Below are positions 1-7,801 of a DNA stretch of 64,000 nt, piece by piece (positions within the stretch are counted from its first letter, which is position 1; every line of letters begins with the position of its first letter). The stretch lies in assembly GCA_046330415.1 (NCBI GenBank), contig JAXLSW010000025.1, positions 8,764-72,763 of the forward strand. The letters are read 5' to 3'. The position numbers were made by a program, and so were the translations under genes. The notes under the pieces are model-generated. The model did no database searches and had not been told where the DNA came from. It was given only the letters and a program-made list of their open reading frames with translations. The stretch is from RHKX01 sp046330415. Lineage in GTDB: Bacteria > Actinomycetota > Thermoleophilia > Solirubrobacterales > 70-9.

Positions 1-1
1 C

Positions 2-124
2 TGCGCCGTCGGCCGCAAGTACGGCGTCAGCGACAACGCGGTCCGCAAGTGGGTGCGCGCCTACGTCAAGGAACGCGACGAGGAGATCCGCGCTGCCGGG
101 TTCCGCTTCGTCAGGCCCGCCTGA
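2..124 (+). CDS. C-terminal end of a helix-turn-helix protein (partial)
   Basis: The window opens inside a reading frame that runs to a TGA at 122-124. The visible 40 residues contain a helix-turn-helix of the kind in resolvase- and HNH-associated DNA-binding proteins: YGVSDNAVRKWVRAY reads as turn plus recognition helix, followed by a short basic tail ending FVRPA. Such a motif fits a small DNA-binding protein or the C-terminal HTH of an HNH endonuclease. The rest lies upstream, so the product cannot be named. The glmU promoter begins 25 bases after the stop. Confidence 0.6.
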   Translation, partial: CAVGRKYGVSDNAVRKWVRAYVKERDEEIRAAGFRFVRPA

Positions 125-148
125 CCTCGCCACCCGCCCGCCCGCCAA

Positions 149-154
149 TACGAT
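149..154 (+). promoter_or_regulatory. -10 element (TACGAT), leaderless start of glmU
   Basis: TACGAT lies 7 bases before the GTG start of glmU and no Shine-Dalgarno sits between them. This matches the TANNNT-plus-6-to-11-base pattern seen at many starts in the window. I see no clear -35. Confidence 0.5.
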
Positions 155-161
155 TGCGCCC

Positions 162-1556
162 GTGAGCGCGCCGACCGTCCTGATCATGGCCGCCGGACAG
201 GGAACCCGGATGCGCTCGGCCATTCCCAAAGTCCTGCATCCAGTCTGCGGGCGCGCGCTCGTGTCGTGGCCGATCGCCGCCGCGCAGGAGGCGGGAGCGG
301 GGCGGATCGCCGTCATCGTCTCTCCCGACCGCGACATCTCGGGCGCGCTCCCCGATGGGATCGAGTCCGTTCCCCAGCCCGAGGCCGACGGCACCGGCGG
401 CGCCGTGCGCGCCGCCGCGTCCCTGGTCGAGGAGTCCGACACCGTCATCGTCCTCTCCGGCGACGTGCCGCTCGTCTCCGCCGAGCTGATCGCCGCGATC
501 GCCGCCACCCATGAGCGCGAGGGCGCCGCGGCGACGGTCGTCACCGCCATCCTCGACGACCCCGGCTCCTACGGCCGCGTCGTCCGCGGCGAGGGAGAGG
601 AGATCGAGCGCATCGTCGAGGCGAAGGCCGAGGGCGACGCCACCGCCGAGGAGCTGGCTCTGAAGGAGATCAACGCCGGCATCTACATGTTCGACGGCCC
701 GGCGCTTGCCGCCGCCCTGCCCGAGCTCAGCAACGACAACGCCCAGGGCGAGTACTACCTCCCCGACGCCCTGCCGCTGCTGCGCAATGCCGGCGGACGC
801 GTTGTGGCGCACGTCTCGGCGGATCCCAACGTGATCCTCGGCGTCAACTCCCGTGCCGACCTCGCGCTCGTCGAAGCGGAAGCGCGGCGCCAGATCAACG
901 GGCGCCACATGCTCGCCGGGGTCACGATCGTCGACCCCGCCGCCACCTGGATCGACGTCGACTGCGAGATCGCCCCCGACACCCGCATCGAGCCCGGCAC
1001 GACGATGATCGGCCACTGCGTCGTCGGCAGCGGCTCGGTGATCGGCCCGCAGACCACCCTGATCGATTCCCGGATCGGCGAGGACGTCGACGTCCCGCAC
1101 TCCTACCTCGTCGAGTGCGCCGTCGGCGACCGCTGCAAGGTCGGCCCCTTCGCCTACCTGCGCCCCAAGGCCGAGCTCGCGGACGGCGCCAAGGCGGGCA
1201 CCTTCGTGGAGATCAAGAACTCCCGGATCGGCCCTGGCAGCAAGGTCCCTCACCTCTCCTACATCGGCGACGCCGACGTCGGCGAGGGCGCCAACCTCGG
1301 AGCCGCGACGATCACCGCCAACTACGACGGCTTCACCAAGAGCCGCACGACGATCGGCCCCAACGCCAGGACCGGCGTCGACACGACGCTGATCGCGCCC
1401 GTCGAGGTCGGCGAATCCGCTTACACTGGCGCCGGCTCGGTGATCTCCGAGGACGTCCCGGCGGGGGCGCTGGGGATCACCCGGTCTGGGCAGGCCAACG
1501 TCGAGGGCTACGCGGACCGCAAGGCGAGCGCGGCCAAGGAGAAGCACGACGAGTGA
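162..1556 (+). CDS. glmU: Bifunctional N-acetylglucosamine-1-phosphate uridyltransferase / glucosamine-1-phosphate acetyltransferase
   Basis: Makes UDP-N-acetylglucosamine for peptidoglycan: acetylates glucosamine-1-phosphate, then transfers UMP. The 464-residue length is normal. The N-terminal nucleotidyltransferase signature is complete (LIMAAGQGTRMRSAIPKVLHP-like, residues about 6-26). From about residue 255 the sequence becomes hexapeptide repeats of a left-handed beta-helix (IGHCVVGSGSVIG, IGDADVGEGANLGA), the acetyltransferase half; ITANYDGFTKSRT is the usual acetyl-CoA-site region. GTG start at 162 is preceded by a -10 element and no ribosome-binding site. Its stop overlaps the prs start by four bases (GTGA), so the two are translationally coupled, linking amino-sugar and PRPP supply. 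Confidence 0.96.
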   Translation: MSAPTVLIMAAGQGTRMRSAIPKVLHPVCGRALVSWPIAAAQEAGAGRIAVIVSPDRDISGALPDGIESVPQPEADGTGGAVRAAASLVEESDTVIVLSGDVPLVSAELIAAIAATHEREGAAATVVTAILDDPGSYGRVVRGEGEEIERIVEAKAEGDATAEELALKEINAGIYMFDGPALAAALPELSNDNAQGEYYLPDALPLLRNAGGRVVAHVSADPNVILGVNSRADLALVEAEARRQINGRHMLAGVTIVDPAATWIDVDCEIAPDTRIEPGTTMIGHCVVGSGSVIGPQTTLIDSRIGEDVDVPHSYLVECAVGDRCKVGPFAYLRPKAELADGAKAGTFVEIKNSRIGPGSKVPHLSYIGDADVGEGANLGAATITANYDGFTKSRTTIGPNARTGVDTTLIAPVEVGESAYTGAGSVISEDVPAGALGITRSGQANVEGYADRKASAAKEKHDE

Positions 1557-2626
1557 GCAACGGCAAGACCGTCACCCTGAACCATCCGCCGGGGGATCTG
1601 GAACCGTTGTCGCACCCGCACGTGCACAGCTCGATCGACCAGGATTACAAGAAGCACCTCATGGTCTTCGGCGGCCGCTCCTCCGGGGAGCTCGCCGGCC
1701 GCATCGCCAACCAGCTCGACGTCGACCTCGGGCAGGTGACGCTGAAGACGTTCGCCAACGGCGAGGTCTACTGCCGCTACGAGGAGTCGATCCGCGGCGC
1801 GGACGTCTTCATCGTCCAGTCGACGGCCGCCAACGCGAAGGCGGGGATGACTCCCAACGACGCGCTCATGGAGCTCATGTGCATGATCGACGCCGCGCAG
1901 GGGGCCTCCGCGCACCGGATCATCGCCGTCATGCCCTGGTACGGCTACGCCCGCCAGGACAAGAAGTCGCTTCCGCGTGAGCCCATCTCCGCCCGCGTGG
2001 TCGCCAAGGCCCTCGAAGCGATCGGCACCGACCGCGTCCTCACCATGGATCTCCACGCCGGCCAGGTCCAGGGCTTCTTCGAGGTTCCCGTCGACCACAT
2101 GACGGCGATGCCCATGCTCACCCAGTGGTTCATCGACCAGCACTTCGACGAGGAGCTCGTGATCGTCAGCCCCGACGCCGGTCGCGTCAAGGTCGCCCGC
2201 AACTTCGCCCGCAAGGTCGGTACCCACTGGGCCGTGATGGAGAAGGAGCGCCCCGCCCAGCAGGTCGCCGAGATCGGCTACGTCGTCGGTGACGTCAAGG
2301 GTAAGACCGCGGTGCTCGTCGACGACATGATCGACACCGCCGGGACGCTCTGCGCCGCGGCCAAGACCGTGCTCGACGAGGGCGCCGCCCGCGTCATCGC
2401 CTGCGCCACCCACGGCGTCTTCAGCGGCCCCGCCTTCGAGCGCCTCGAGTACGAGAACTCCCAGATCGAGAAGATCGTCGTCACCGACACGATCCCGCTC
2501 GGCGACGGCGCCCCGCCGAACATCATCCAGCTCTCGACCGCCCAGACCCTCGCCGACAGCATCCGCAGGATCTTCACGGACGACTCCGTCAGCGAGATCT
2601 TCGCCGGCGAGAATCAACTGTTCTGA
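1553..2626 (+). CDS. prs: Ribose-phosphate pyrophosphokinase (PRPP synthase)
   Basis: Converts ribose-5-phosphate and ATP to PRPP for nucleotide, histidine and tryptophan synthesis. The 357-residue product contains the PRPP-binding loop VLVDDMIDTAGTLCAAA near residue 260 and the flexible-loop region RQDKKSLPREPISARVVAK near residue 133. The GTG at 1553 overlaps the glmU stop. This start gives an N-terminal extension of about 30 residues before the usual Prs beginning (HLMVFGGRSSGELA), so a shorter start is possible, but no better codon lies between. Longer open frame upstream is only a shadow of glmU. Confidence 0.95.
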   Translation: MSNGKTVTLNHPPGDLEPLSHPHVHSSIDQDYKKHLMVFGGRSSGELAGRIANQLDVDLGQVTLKTFANGEVYCRYEESIRGADVFIVQSTAANAKAGMTPNDALMELMCMIDAAQGASAHRIIAVMPWYGYARQDKKSLPREPISARVVAKALEAIGTDRVLTMDLHAGQVQGFFEVPVDHMTAMPMLTQWFIDQHFDEELVIVSPDAGRVKVARNFARKVGTHWAVMEKERPAQQVAEIGYVVGDVKGKTAVLVDDMIDTAGTLCAAAKTVLDEGAARVIACATHGVFSGPAFERLEYENSQIEKIVVTDTIPLGDGAPPNIIQLSTAQTLADSIRRIFTDDSVSEIFAGENQLF

Positions 2627-2736
2627 CGGCCCGCGAGCACGCCTGACGGCACGCGGCGCCCGCCCATGGGCAACCAGCCCGCGGGTAGCCACCGCGCGTC
2701 GCCAGCCGCACTCGCGGACTCGTCAGGTGTTCTGAC

Positions 2737-2742
2737 TAGCTT
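2737..2742 (+). promoter_or_regulatory. -10 element (TAGCTT) upstream of the MFS exporter
   Basis: TAGCTT is followed by six bases and the ATG at 2749. There is no purine-rich Shine-Dalgarno between them, so a leaderless message is likely. Confidence 0.45.
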
Positions 2743-2748
2743 TCGGGC

Positions 2749-4347
2749 ATGGCTGAGGAGGGAGCCACGCCGAACGACGTCGAGCAGCCGCTCGATCGCG
2801 GCACGATCATGGCCCTCCTCGCGATGGCGCTCGGCGTCTTCGTCATCGCCAACGACTTCACCGCCCTCAACGTCGCTCTGCCGGCGATCGAGAAGGACTT
2901 CGATGTCGACGTCGGCAGCGTCCAGTGGGTCGTCAACGCCTACGCGCTCGTCTTCGGCGTAGCGATCGTCTCCGGCGGACGCCTCGCCGACATGTTCGGC
3001 CGCCGTCGGATCTTCTTCATCGGCGCCGCCTTCTTCGCCGGCTTCTCCGCGCTCGGTGCGCTCGCGCCCTCGCTCGGCATCCTGATCGGCGCCCGCGTCG
3101 GCATGGGGGTGGGCGGCGCGCTCATGTGGCCGGCGATCCTCGGCATGACCTTCGCCGCCCTTCCGGCCTCGCGGGCCGGCCTCGCCGGCGGACTCATCCT
3201 CGGCGTCGCCGGGGTCGGGAACGCGATCGGCCCGCTGATCGGCGGCGTCCTCACCGAGGCGCTCGACTGGCGCTGGATCTTCGTCCTCAACGTGCCCGTG
3301 GCCCTGCTCGCAGTGCTCGTCACCCGCGCCAAGGTCCACCAGGAGGAGGAGCTCTCCGACGAGCCCATCGACTACATGGGGATGGCGACGATCTCCACCG
3401 GACTCGTCCTCCTGCTCCTCGCCCTCGACCAGTCCGTCGATTGGGGGTGGGGCGACCCCCGCGTGATCTCGATGCTCGTCCTCTCCACCCTGCTCCTCGT
3501 CGCCTTCGCGGTGGTGGAGAGGCGCGCCGGCGAGCGCGCCCTGATTCCCAGCGATGTCTTCTCCAACGCCCGTTTCCGCGCCGCCTGCCTCGTCGTCCTG
3601 CTGATGAGCGCCGTCTTCTTCTCCGCCGTGCTCTACGTGCCGCAGTTCCTCGAGAAGATCCTCGACTACAGCGCCGTGGAGGCGGGCCTCGGGATGCTGC
3701 CGATGATGGCCTGCTTCGCGCTCACGTCGTTCATCGCCGGCCCGCTCTACGACCGCATCGGCATGGTCATGGCGATCGGCATCGGCACGGGCCTGATCGC
3801 GGCGGGCCAGGTCCTCCTCGCGATCCTGATCGGCCCGGGGGCCGGGATCGGCTCGCTGATTCCGGGCCTCGCCCTCGTCGGCGTCGGCTGCGGGATGTTC
3901 TACCCCTCGGTCACCACCGCCGCGGTCACCGCGGTCGACGAAGCCCGCGCCAGCCTCGCCGGGGGCATCGTCTACATGTTCCAGATCGCCGGCGGAGCCA
4001 TCGGCCTCGGCCTCTCGACGACGATCTTCACGATGTCCTCGGAGCACAAGCTCGGCTCGCAGGTCAGCGCCGAGACCGCCGTCGAGCTCAGCCCCCACGC
4101 GCAGGCTGTCCTCCACGGTGAGCTCGCCGGCACCGACGCCGCCGCGGCAGCCCTCAGCGAGCTCCCCGCCGATGTCCACCTCACGGTCATCAGGATCGTC
4201 GGCGACTCCTTCGCCCATGGCGTCCAGACCGCGTTCACGGTGGTTGCGGCCATCGCCGTCGCAGGGTTCCTCGTCGCCGTCGGTGTCCTCGGCCGCACGC
4301 CCGACCCGCAGCCGCAGCCGGCCGAAGCCGCAGCCGCAGCCGACTAG
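2749..4347 (+). CDS. MFS transporter, DHA2 (14-helix) drug:H+ antiporter family
   Basis: A 532-residue integral membrane protein of the EmrB/QacA type that would export drugs or lipophilic compounds using the proton gradient. Helix 1 begins after a short cytoplasmic N-terminus. MFS motif A is visible as GGRLADMFGRRRIF around residues 80-93, and the DHA motif C region as ILGVAGVGNAIGPLIGG near residue 155, followed by LDWRWIFVLNVP, a hallmark of this subfamily. About fourteen hydrophobic segments can be counted. The C-terminus ends in an Ala/Pro/Gln-rich tail. It stands alone, with its own -10 element, and substrate cannot be inferred. Confidence 0.88.
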   Translation: MAEEGATPNDVEQPLDRGTIMALLAMALGVFVIANDFTALNVALPAIEKDFDVDVGSVQWVVNAYALVFGVAIVSGGRLADMFGRRRIFFIGAAFFAGFSALGALAPSLGILIGARVGMGVGGALMWPAILGMTFAALPASRAGLAGGLILGVAGVGNAIGPLIGGVLTEALDWRWIFVLNVPVALLAVLVTRAKVHQEEELSDEPIDYMGMATISTGLVLLLLALDQSVDWGWGDPRVISMLVLSTLLLVAFAVVERRAGERALIPSDVFSNARFRAACLVVLLMSAVFFSAVLYVPQFLEKILDYSAVEAGLGMLPMMACFALTSFIAGPLYDRIGMVMAIGIGTGLIAAGQVLLAILIGPGAGIGSLIPGLALVGVGCGMFYPSVTTAAVTAVDEARASLAGGIVYMFQIAGGAIGLGLSTTIFTMSSEHKLGSQVSAETAVELSPHAQAVLHGELAGTDAAAAALSELPADVHLTVIRIVGDSFAHGVQTAFTVVAAIAVAGFLVAVGVLGRTPDPQPQPAEAAAAAD

Positions 4348-4362
4348 GACGGACTAGGGGAA

Positions 4363-4368
4363 TAGGGT
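4363..4368 (+). promoter_or_regulatory. -10 element (TAGGGT) upstream of the membrane protein at 4375
   Basis: TAGGGT precedes the ATG at 4375 by six bases with no Shine-Dalgarno between, the same leaderless arrangement as at several other genes here. Confidence 0.45.
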
Positions 4369-4374
4369 GCGCGC

Positions 4375-4863
4375 ATGAACCGCACGACCCTCGAGGGCTA
4401 CGAGCAGCTCGGGCGCGTCCTCGTCTGGGCCGCCGGGGTCGTCCTCGTTCTCGGCGTGGTCGGCGCGATCATCATCGCCGGCTCCGATGACGCGCTCCCT
4501 CTCTTCGAGGACGTCGAGCGCCAGGGCCGCGGCGTCGCGGCCCTCGCCTCGCTCGCCTGGGGTGTCGCCGCCGGGGGAGTTCTCGCCGGCCTTGGAGCGA
4601 TCCTCCGCCTGCTTGTCACCGATCGCCTGGAGCGACTTGGCCCCGCGCCCGAGCAGGAACGGGATCGGCCCGCGCCGGACCGAAGCCGAGATCGCGCCGC
4701 CTCCGAGAAGAGCCGGGACCGCGCCGCCGCCGAGCCGAGCCGCGAGCAGGCTCGCGAGCGCCTCGTCGCCTCGCGACGCCGACCCGCTCCCGAGCGACTC
4801 GGCCGCAAGGCCGGTGGCGAGGACGTGGACGGCGTGGAGGACGACGAGCCCGAGCGCGATTGA
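4375..4863 (+). CDS. Small two-helix membrane protein with a charged repeat tail
   Basis: Family not recognised. The 162-residue product has two hydrophobic segments (about residues 14-36, VLVWAAGVVLVLGVVGAIII-like, and about residues 55-80). The second half is a highly charged tail with repeated RSRDRAA / KSRDRAA / PSREQA units rich in Arg, Asp and Glu. The membrane part should anchor the tail in the cytoplasm. The gene overlaps the following phosphodiesterase start, so they are probably co-transcribed. The repeat could form a low-complexity helix; no function is claimed. Confidence 0.75.
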   Translation: MNRTTLEGYEQLGRVLVWAAGVVLVLGVVGAIIIAGSDDALPLFEDVERQGRGVAALASLAWGVAAGGVLAGLGAILRLLVTDRLERLGPAPEQERDRPAPDRSRDRAASEKSRDRAAAEPSREQARERLVASRRRPAPERLGRKAGGEDVDGVEDDEPERD

Positions 4864-5615
4864 GCGCGCCGATGCCGTCCCCGGGGGAGGAGCGCCGCTT
4901 CCGGCGGGTCGGCCACAAGGGCGCCGACGCCCTCGTCCACGGCAACACCGTCGCCAGCTTCGAGCGGGCGGTCGAGGTCGGTGTCGACACGATCGAGTTC
5001 GACGTCCTCTGGCTCGCCGATGGGCGCCCGGAGGCCCCCGAGGCCGAGCGCTCCCCGCTCGTCGTCGCTCACGACTGGGAGGACGCGGCCTCGCGACCCC
5101 ACCTGACCATCGAGGACGCGCTCGACGCCTTCACTCGTCCACCGCTCGACCGGGTCGAGATCGACCTCGACATCAAGCTCCGCGGTCGCGAACCCGAGAT
5201 CACCGCGGCGCTGAGCGAGCGCGGCCTGATCGAGCGGGCGATGGTCTCGACCATGTACACGGAGACGCTGGCCGCGATCCGCGCCCTCGAGCCGGGCCTG
5301 CGGCTCGGCTGGACCTACCCGCTCGTGACCAAGGCGTATGACCGCAAGCCGTTGCTCAAGCCCTTCGTGGCCGCGGCGTTGGCGCGGATGCGCTCGCGGT
5401 TCCCTGATCACGCGCGCCGCCGCGCGCCCGAGATCGGCGCCGGCGCCATCTGGCTCTTCCACCGGCTCGCGAGTCCGGAGATCGTCGCCGTCACCCGCGA
5501 GCTCGGCATCGAGCTGATCTGCTGGACCGTCGACGAGCCCGCTCGCATCGCCGAGCTGCGGCGGATGGGGGTCGACGGGATCGTCTCCAACGACCCGCGG
5601 CTGCTGCTCGGCTGA
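4860..5615 (+). CDS. Glycerophosphodiester phosphodiesterase family protein
   Basis: Would hydrolyse deacylated phospholipids to glycerol-3-phosphate and an alcohol. The 251-residue length fits the family. Motifs: HKGADALVHGNTVASFERA (variant of the usual HRG...ENT, with Gly where Glu is normal), then IEFDVLW with metal-binding Glu and Asp, and VVAHDWED with the conserved His-Asp. IELICWTVDEPARIAELRRMGVDGIVSNDP is the typical C-terminal barrel strand region. TTG start at 4860 overlaps the previous stop (TTGA); an in-frame ATG lies at 4872. The Glu-to-Gly change at the first motif may alter the site. Confidence 0.85.
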   Translation: MSAPMPSPGEERRFRRVGHKGADALVHGNTVASFERAVEVGVDTIEFDVLWLADGRPEAPEAERSPLVVAHDWEDAASRPHLTIEDALDAFTRPPLDRVEIDLDIKLRGREPEITAALSERGLIERAMVSTMYTETLAAIRALEPGLRLGWTYPLVTKAYDRKPLLKPFVAAALARMRSRFPDHARRRAPEIGAGAIWLFHRLASPEIVAVTRELGIELICWTVDEPARIAELRRMGVDGIVSNDPRLLLG

Positions 5616-5648
5616 CGCTGCGGCGCCGCCGAGCGGCGCAGAGTCGCT

Positions 5649-5654
5649 ACTCTG
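5649..5654 (+). promoter_or_regulatory. -10 element (TACTCT) upstream of rplY
   Basis: TACTCT lies nine bases before the ATG at 5664, without a Shine-Dalgarno. Fits the leaderless pattern of the window. Confidence 0.45.
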
Positions 5655-5663
5655 CACCGCCGC

Positions 5664-6368
5664 ATGGCTTCTGATCGCCCCATCCTCAAGGTCGCCGAGC
5701 GCACGTCGTTCGGCTCTCGGACCAGCCGCCGCCTCCGTCGCGAGGGGCAGGTCCCCGGCGTCGTCTACACGAGCGGCGAGGAGGCGCGGGCCTTCCAGGC
5801 CGACGCCCACGATCTCGGCCTCTTCATCGCCGAGGGTCACGCGCTCTTCGACCTCGAGATCGAGGGCGCCGGCGCGGTGCCCGTCGTGGTCAAGGAGGAG
5901 CAGCGTCACCCGGTCCGCGGCCACCTCATCCACCTCGATTGCCAGCAGGTCGACCTCAACCAGGAGATCCAGGCCGACGTCGAGATCGTCCTCGTCGGCA
6001 CCGACGATTCGCCCGGTGTCAAGGAGGGCGGCATCCTCGAGCACGTCACGCGCGAGATCACGATCGAGGCGCTCCCGACCGCGATCCCCGATCAGATCGA
6101 GGTCGTCGTCTCGGAGATGATCATCGGCGACACCGTGCAGCTCGACGCGGTCACGGCGCCCGAGGGCGTCAGGTTCGTGGCCGACTCCCCCGAGGAGGTC
6201 ACGATCGCGACCCTCAACCCGCCGAAGATCGTCGAGGAGGAGACCGAGGTCGAGGCGGAGACCGAGGTCATCGGCGAGGCCGAGGCGGAGGGCGACTCCG
6301 AGGGCGACTCAGAGGGCTCCGGTGACGGCGACTCCGGCGACGGGGACGACTCCGGCGACGAGGGCTAA
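5664..6368 (+). CDS. rplY: 50S ribosomal protein L25, long (TL5/Ctc) form
   Basis: Binds 5S rRNA in the large subunit. The 234-residue protein has the N-terminal 5S-binding L25 domain (RTSFGSRTSRRLRREGQVPGVVY, with the RxxGxxPGVVY signature) and the C-terminal TL5-type beta domain (from about residue 95). It ends in an acidic Glu/Asp/Ser/Gly tail of about 45 residues with repeated GDSEGDS units. rplY followed directly by pth, six bases later, is a common bacterial pair, both serving translation. Confidence 0.93.
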   Translation: MASDRPILKVAERTSFGSRTSRRLRREGQVPGVVYTSGEEARAFQADAHDLGLFIAEGHALFDLEIEGAGAVPVVVKEEQRHPVRGHLIHLDCQQVDLNQEIQADVEIVLVGTDDSPGVKEGGILEHVTREITIEALPTAIPDQIEVVVSEMIIGDTVQLDAVTAPEGVRFVADSPEEVTIATLNPPKIVEEETEVEAETEVIGEAEAEGDSEGDSEGSGDGDSGDGDDSGDEG

Positions 6369-6374
6369 GGCCCC

Positions 6375-7007
6375 GTGGCACCCTTCGGCCGTCGGTCCGG
6401 CGGCCGATCCGGCATCTCGTCCGGCTCCGCGGACTTCCTGATCGTCGGCCTCGGCAACCCCGGCAGCCGCTACGCGGGGACCCGCCACAACATCGGTTTC
6501 GACGTCGCCGACGCGCTGAGCTCCGCCTGGGATCTGCCCCGCGCGAAGAAGCGCTTCGGCGGGCTGATCGCCGAGGGCCGCATCCGCCCCGGAGGCCCGC
6601 GCGTCGCGATCCTGCTCCCGCAGACCTACATGAACGAGTCCGGCAACTCGGCCGGCCCCGCCCGCGGCTCCCTCGGGGTCGACCTCGACCGCGTGATCGC
6701 GATCCACGACGAGATCGACATCCCCTTCGGCGAGATCCGCACCAAGCTCGGCGGCGGCGTCGCCGGCCACAATGGCCTCAAGAGCCTCGATCGCGGGCTC
6801 GGAAGCCGGGACTTCTGGCGCGTGCGCGTCGGCGTCGACCGCCCCGATTCGACCGACCCCGAGATCGTCTCCGGCTGGGTGCTCGGGCGCTTCAGCGAGG
6901 GGCGCGACGCCGTGCGTGGGCTGGTCGAGGACGCTGCCCGCGAGACCGAGAGATTGATCGACCGCCTGAGCGAAGAGAGCGAAGGAGAAGAGGACCCCGA
7001 TGAGTGA
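6375..7007 (+). CDS. pth: Peptidyl-tRNA hydrolase
   Basis: Releases peptidyl groups from tRNA that dropped off the ribosome. The 210-residue product begins with a Gly/Ser/Arg-rich stretch of about 20 residues, then LIVGLGNPGSRYAGTRHNIGF, containing the catalytic His of the RHNIGF motif. PQTYMNESG and HDEIDIPFGEIR, with the catalytic Asp, and GGGVAGHNGLKSL follow at normal positions. GTG start at 6375, six bases after the rplY stop. Its end overlaps the start of the crotonase gene, suggesting one transcript. Confidence 0.95.
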   Translation: MAPFGRRSGGRSGISSGSADFLIVGLGNPGSRYAGTRHNIGFDVADALSSAWDLPRAKKRFGGLIAEGRIRPGGPRVAILLPQTYMNESGNSAGPARGSLGVDLDRVIAIHDEIDIPFGEIRTKLGGGVAGHNGLKSLDRGLGSRDFWRVRVGVDRPDSTDPEIVSGWVLGRFSEGRDAVRGLVEDAARETERLIDRLSEESEGEEDPDE

Positions 7008-7734
7008 CCGGAGTGACCTGCTGACCAACTACGACGTCGACGAGAACGGGATCGCGCTGCTGCAGCTCGACCGTCCCGACTCCCGCAACGCGATCAACAC
7101 CGCGATGCTCGAGGAGCTGCTCGGACACGCCGCCGCCGCCCGCGAGGACGACAACGTGCGCGTCCTCGTCGTCTCCTCCACCGACCACATGGGCCTGAGC
7201 GCAGGCGCCGACGTGCGCGAGGACCTCGACCGCGACGGCGCCGTCCGCCGCATGGAGCTCTTCGCCGACCTCTACAACGAGCTCGTCGCCTTCCCGAAGC
7301 CGACCATCGCCGTCTGCCATGGCGCCGTCGTCGGCGGGGGCGCCGAGATCGCCGTCGCCTGCGACCTCCGCGTCGGCGGCTCGAACCTGCGCCTGCGCTT
7401 CCCCGGCGCCGGCCTCGGCGTCCCCGTCGGGCCCGCCCGTCTCGTCACCCTTTGTGGCCTCTCAGTCGCCAAGTACCTGCTGATCACCTCCAAGGAGGTG
7501 GCCGTCGACGAGGCGCACCGCTGGGGCCTCGTCCACAAGGTCGTCTCCGCGCCCCGCACCGAGGAGGCGGCCCTGCAGCTCGCCGGACAGGTCGCCGCCC
7601 ACCCGCCGGAGTCGGTCGCCCGGATCAAGCGCATGCTCCACGAGTGGGACGACATCGAGGGCCGCTCGAGGTCCGAGGGCGAGGTCCAGGTCGCCTGGCA
7701 GGCCGAGGGCAAGGGGCTCGGTTATCGCGACTGA
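7000..7734 (+). CDS. Enoyl-CoA hydratase/isomerase (crotonase) family protein
   Basis: A 244-residue crotonase-fold enzyme acting on acyl-CoA thioesters. The oxyanion-hole segments are visible: SAGADV near residue 68 and HGAVVGGGAEIAVACDLRVGG near residue 107, which contains the first of the two hydratase glutamates. The second catalytic Glu, normally in a FxxPEInlGxxPG motif, is replaced: the matching stretch reads FPGAGLGVPVGP. It may therefore be an isomerase or another crotonase activity rather than a hydratase. ATG at 7000 overlaps the pth stop by eight bases. The link to pth is positional only. Confidence 0.85.
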   Translation: MSDRSDLLTNYDVDENGIALLQLDRPDSRNAINTAMLEELLGHAAAAREDDNVRVLVVSSTDHMGLSAGADVREDLDRDGAVRRMELFADLYNELVAFPKPTIAVCHGAVVGGGAEIAVACDLRVGGSNLRLRFPGAGLGVPVGPARLVTLCGLSVAKYLLITSKEVAVDEAHRWGLVHKVVSAPRTEEAALQLAGQVAAHPPESVARIKRMLHEWDDIEGRSRSEGEVQVAWQAEGKGLGYRD

Positions 7735-7801
7735 CCCCCAGGGGCAGTAGCGTTCCGCGGGCGGGGGATGTCCGATCCGGTCCGAGCGCGGAGGCCATCA
7801 A

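Noticed and set aside
6238..6368. Short acidic repeats at the end of rplY as a DNA repeat element
   Set aside because: They are in frame, code for a Glu/Asp/Ser/Gly tail known from long L25 proteins, and do not extend beyond the gene.
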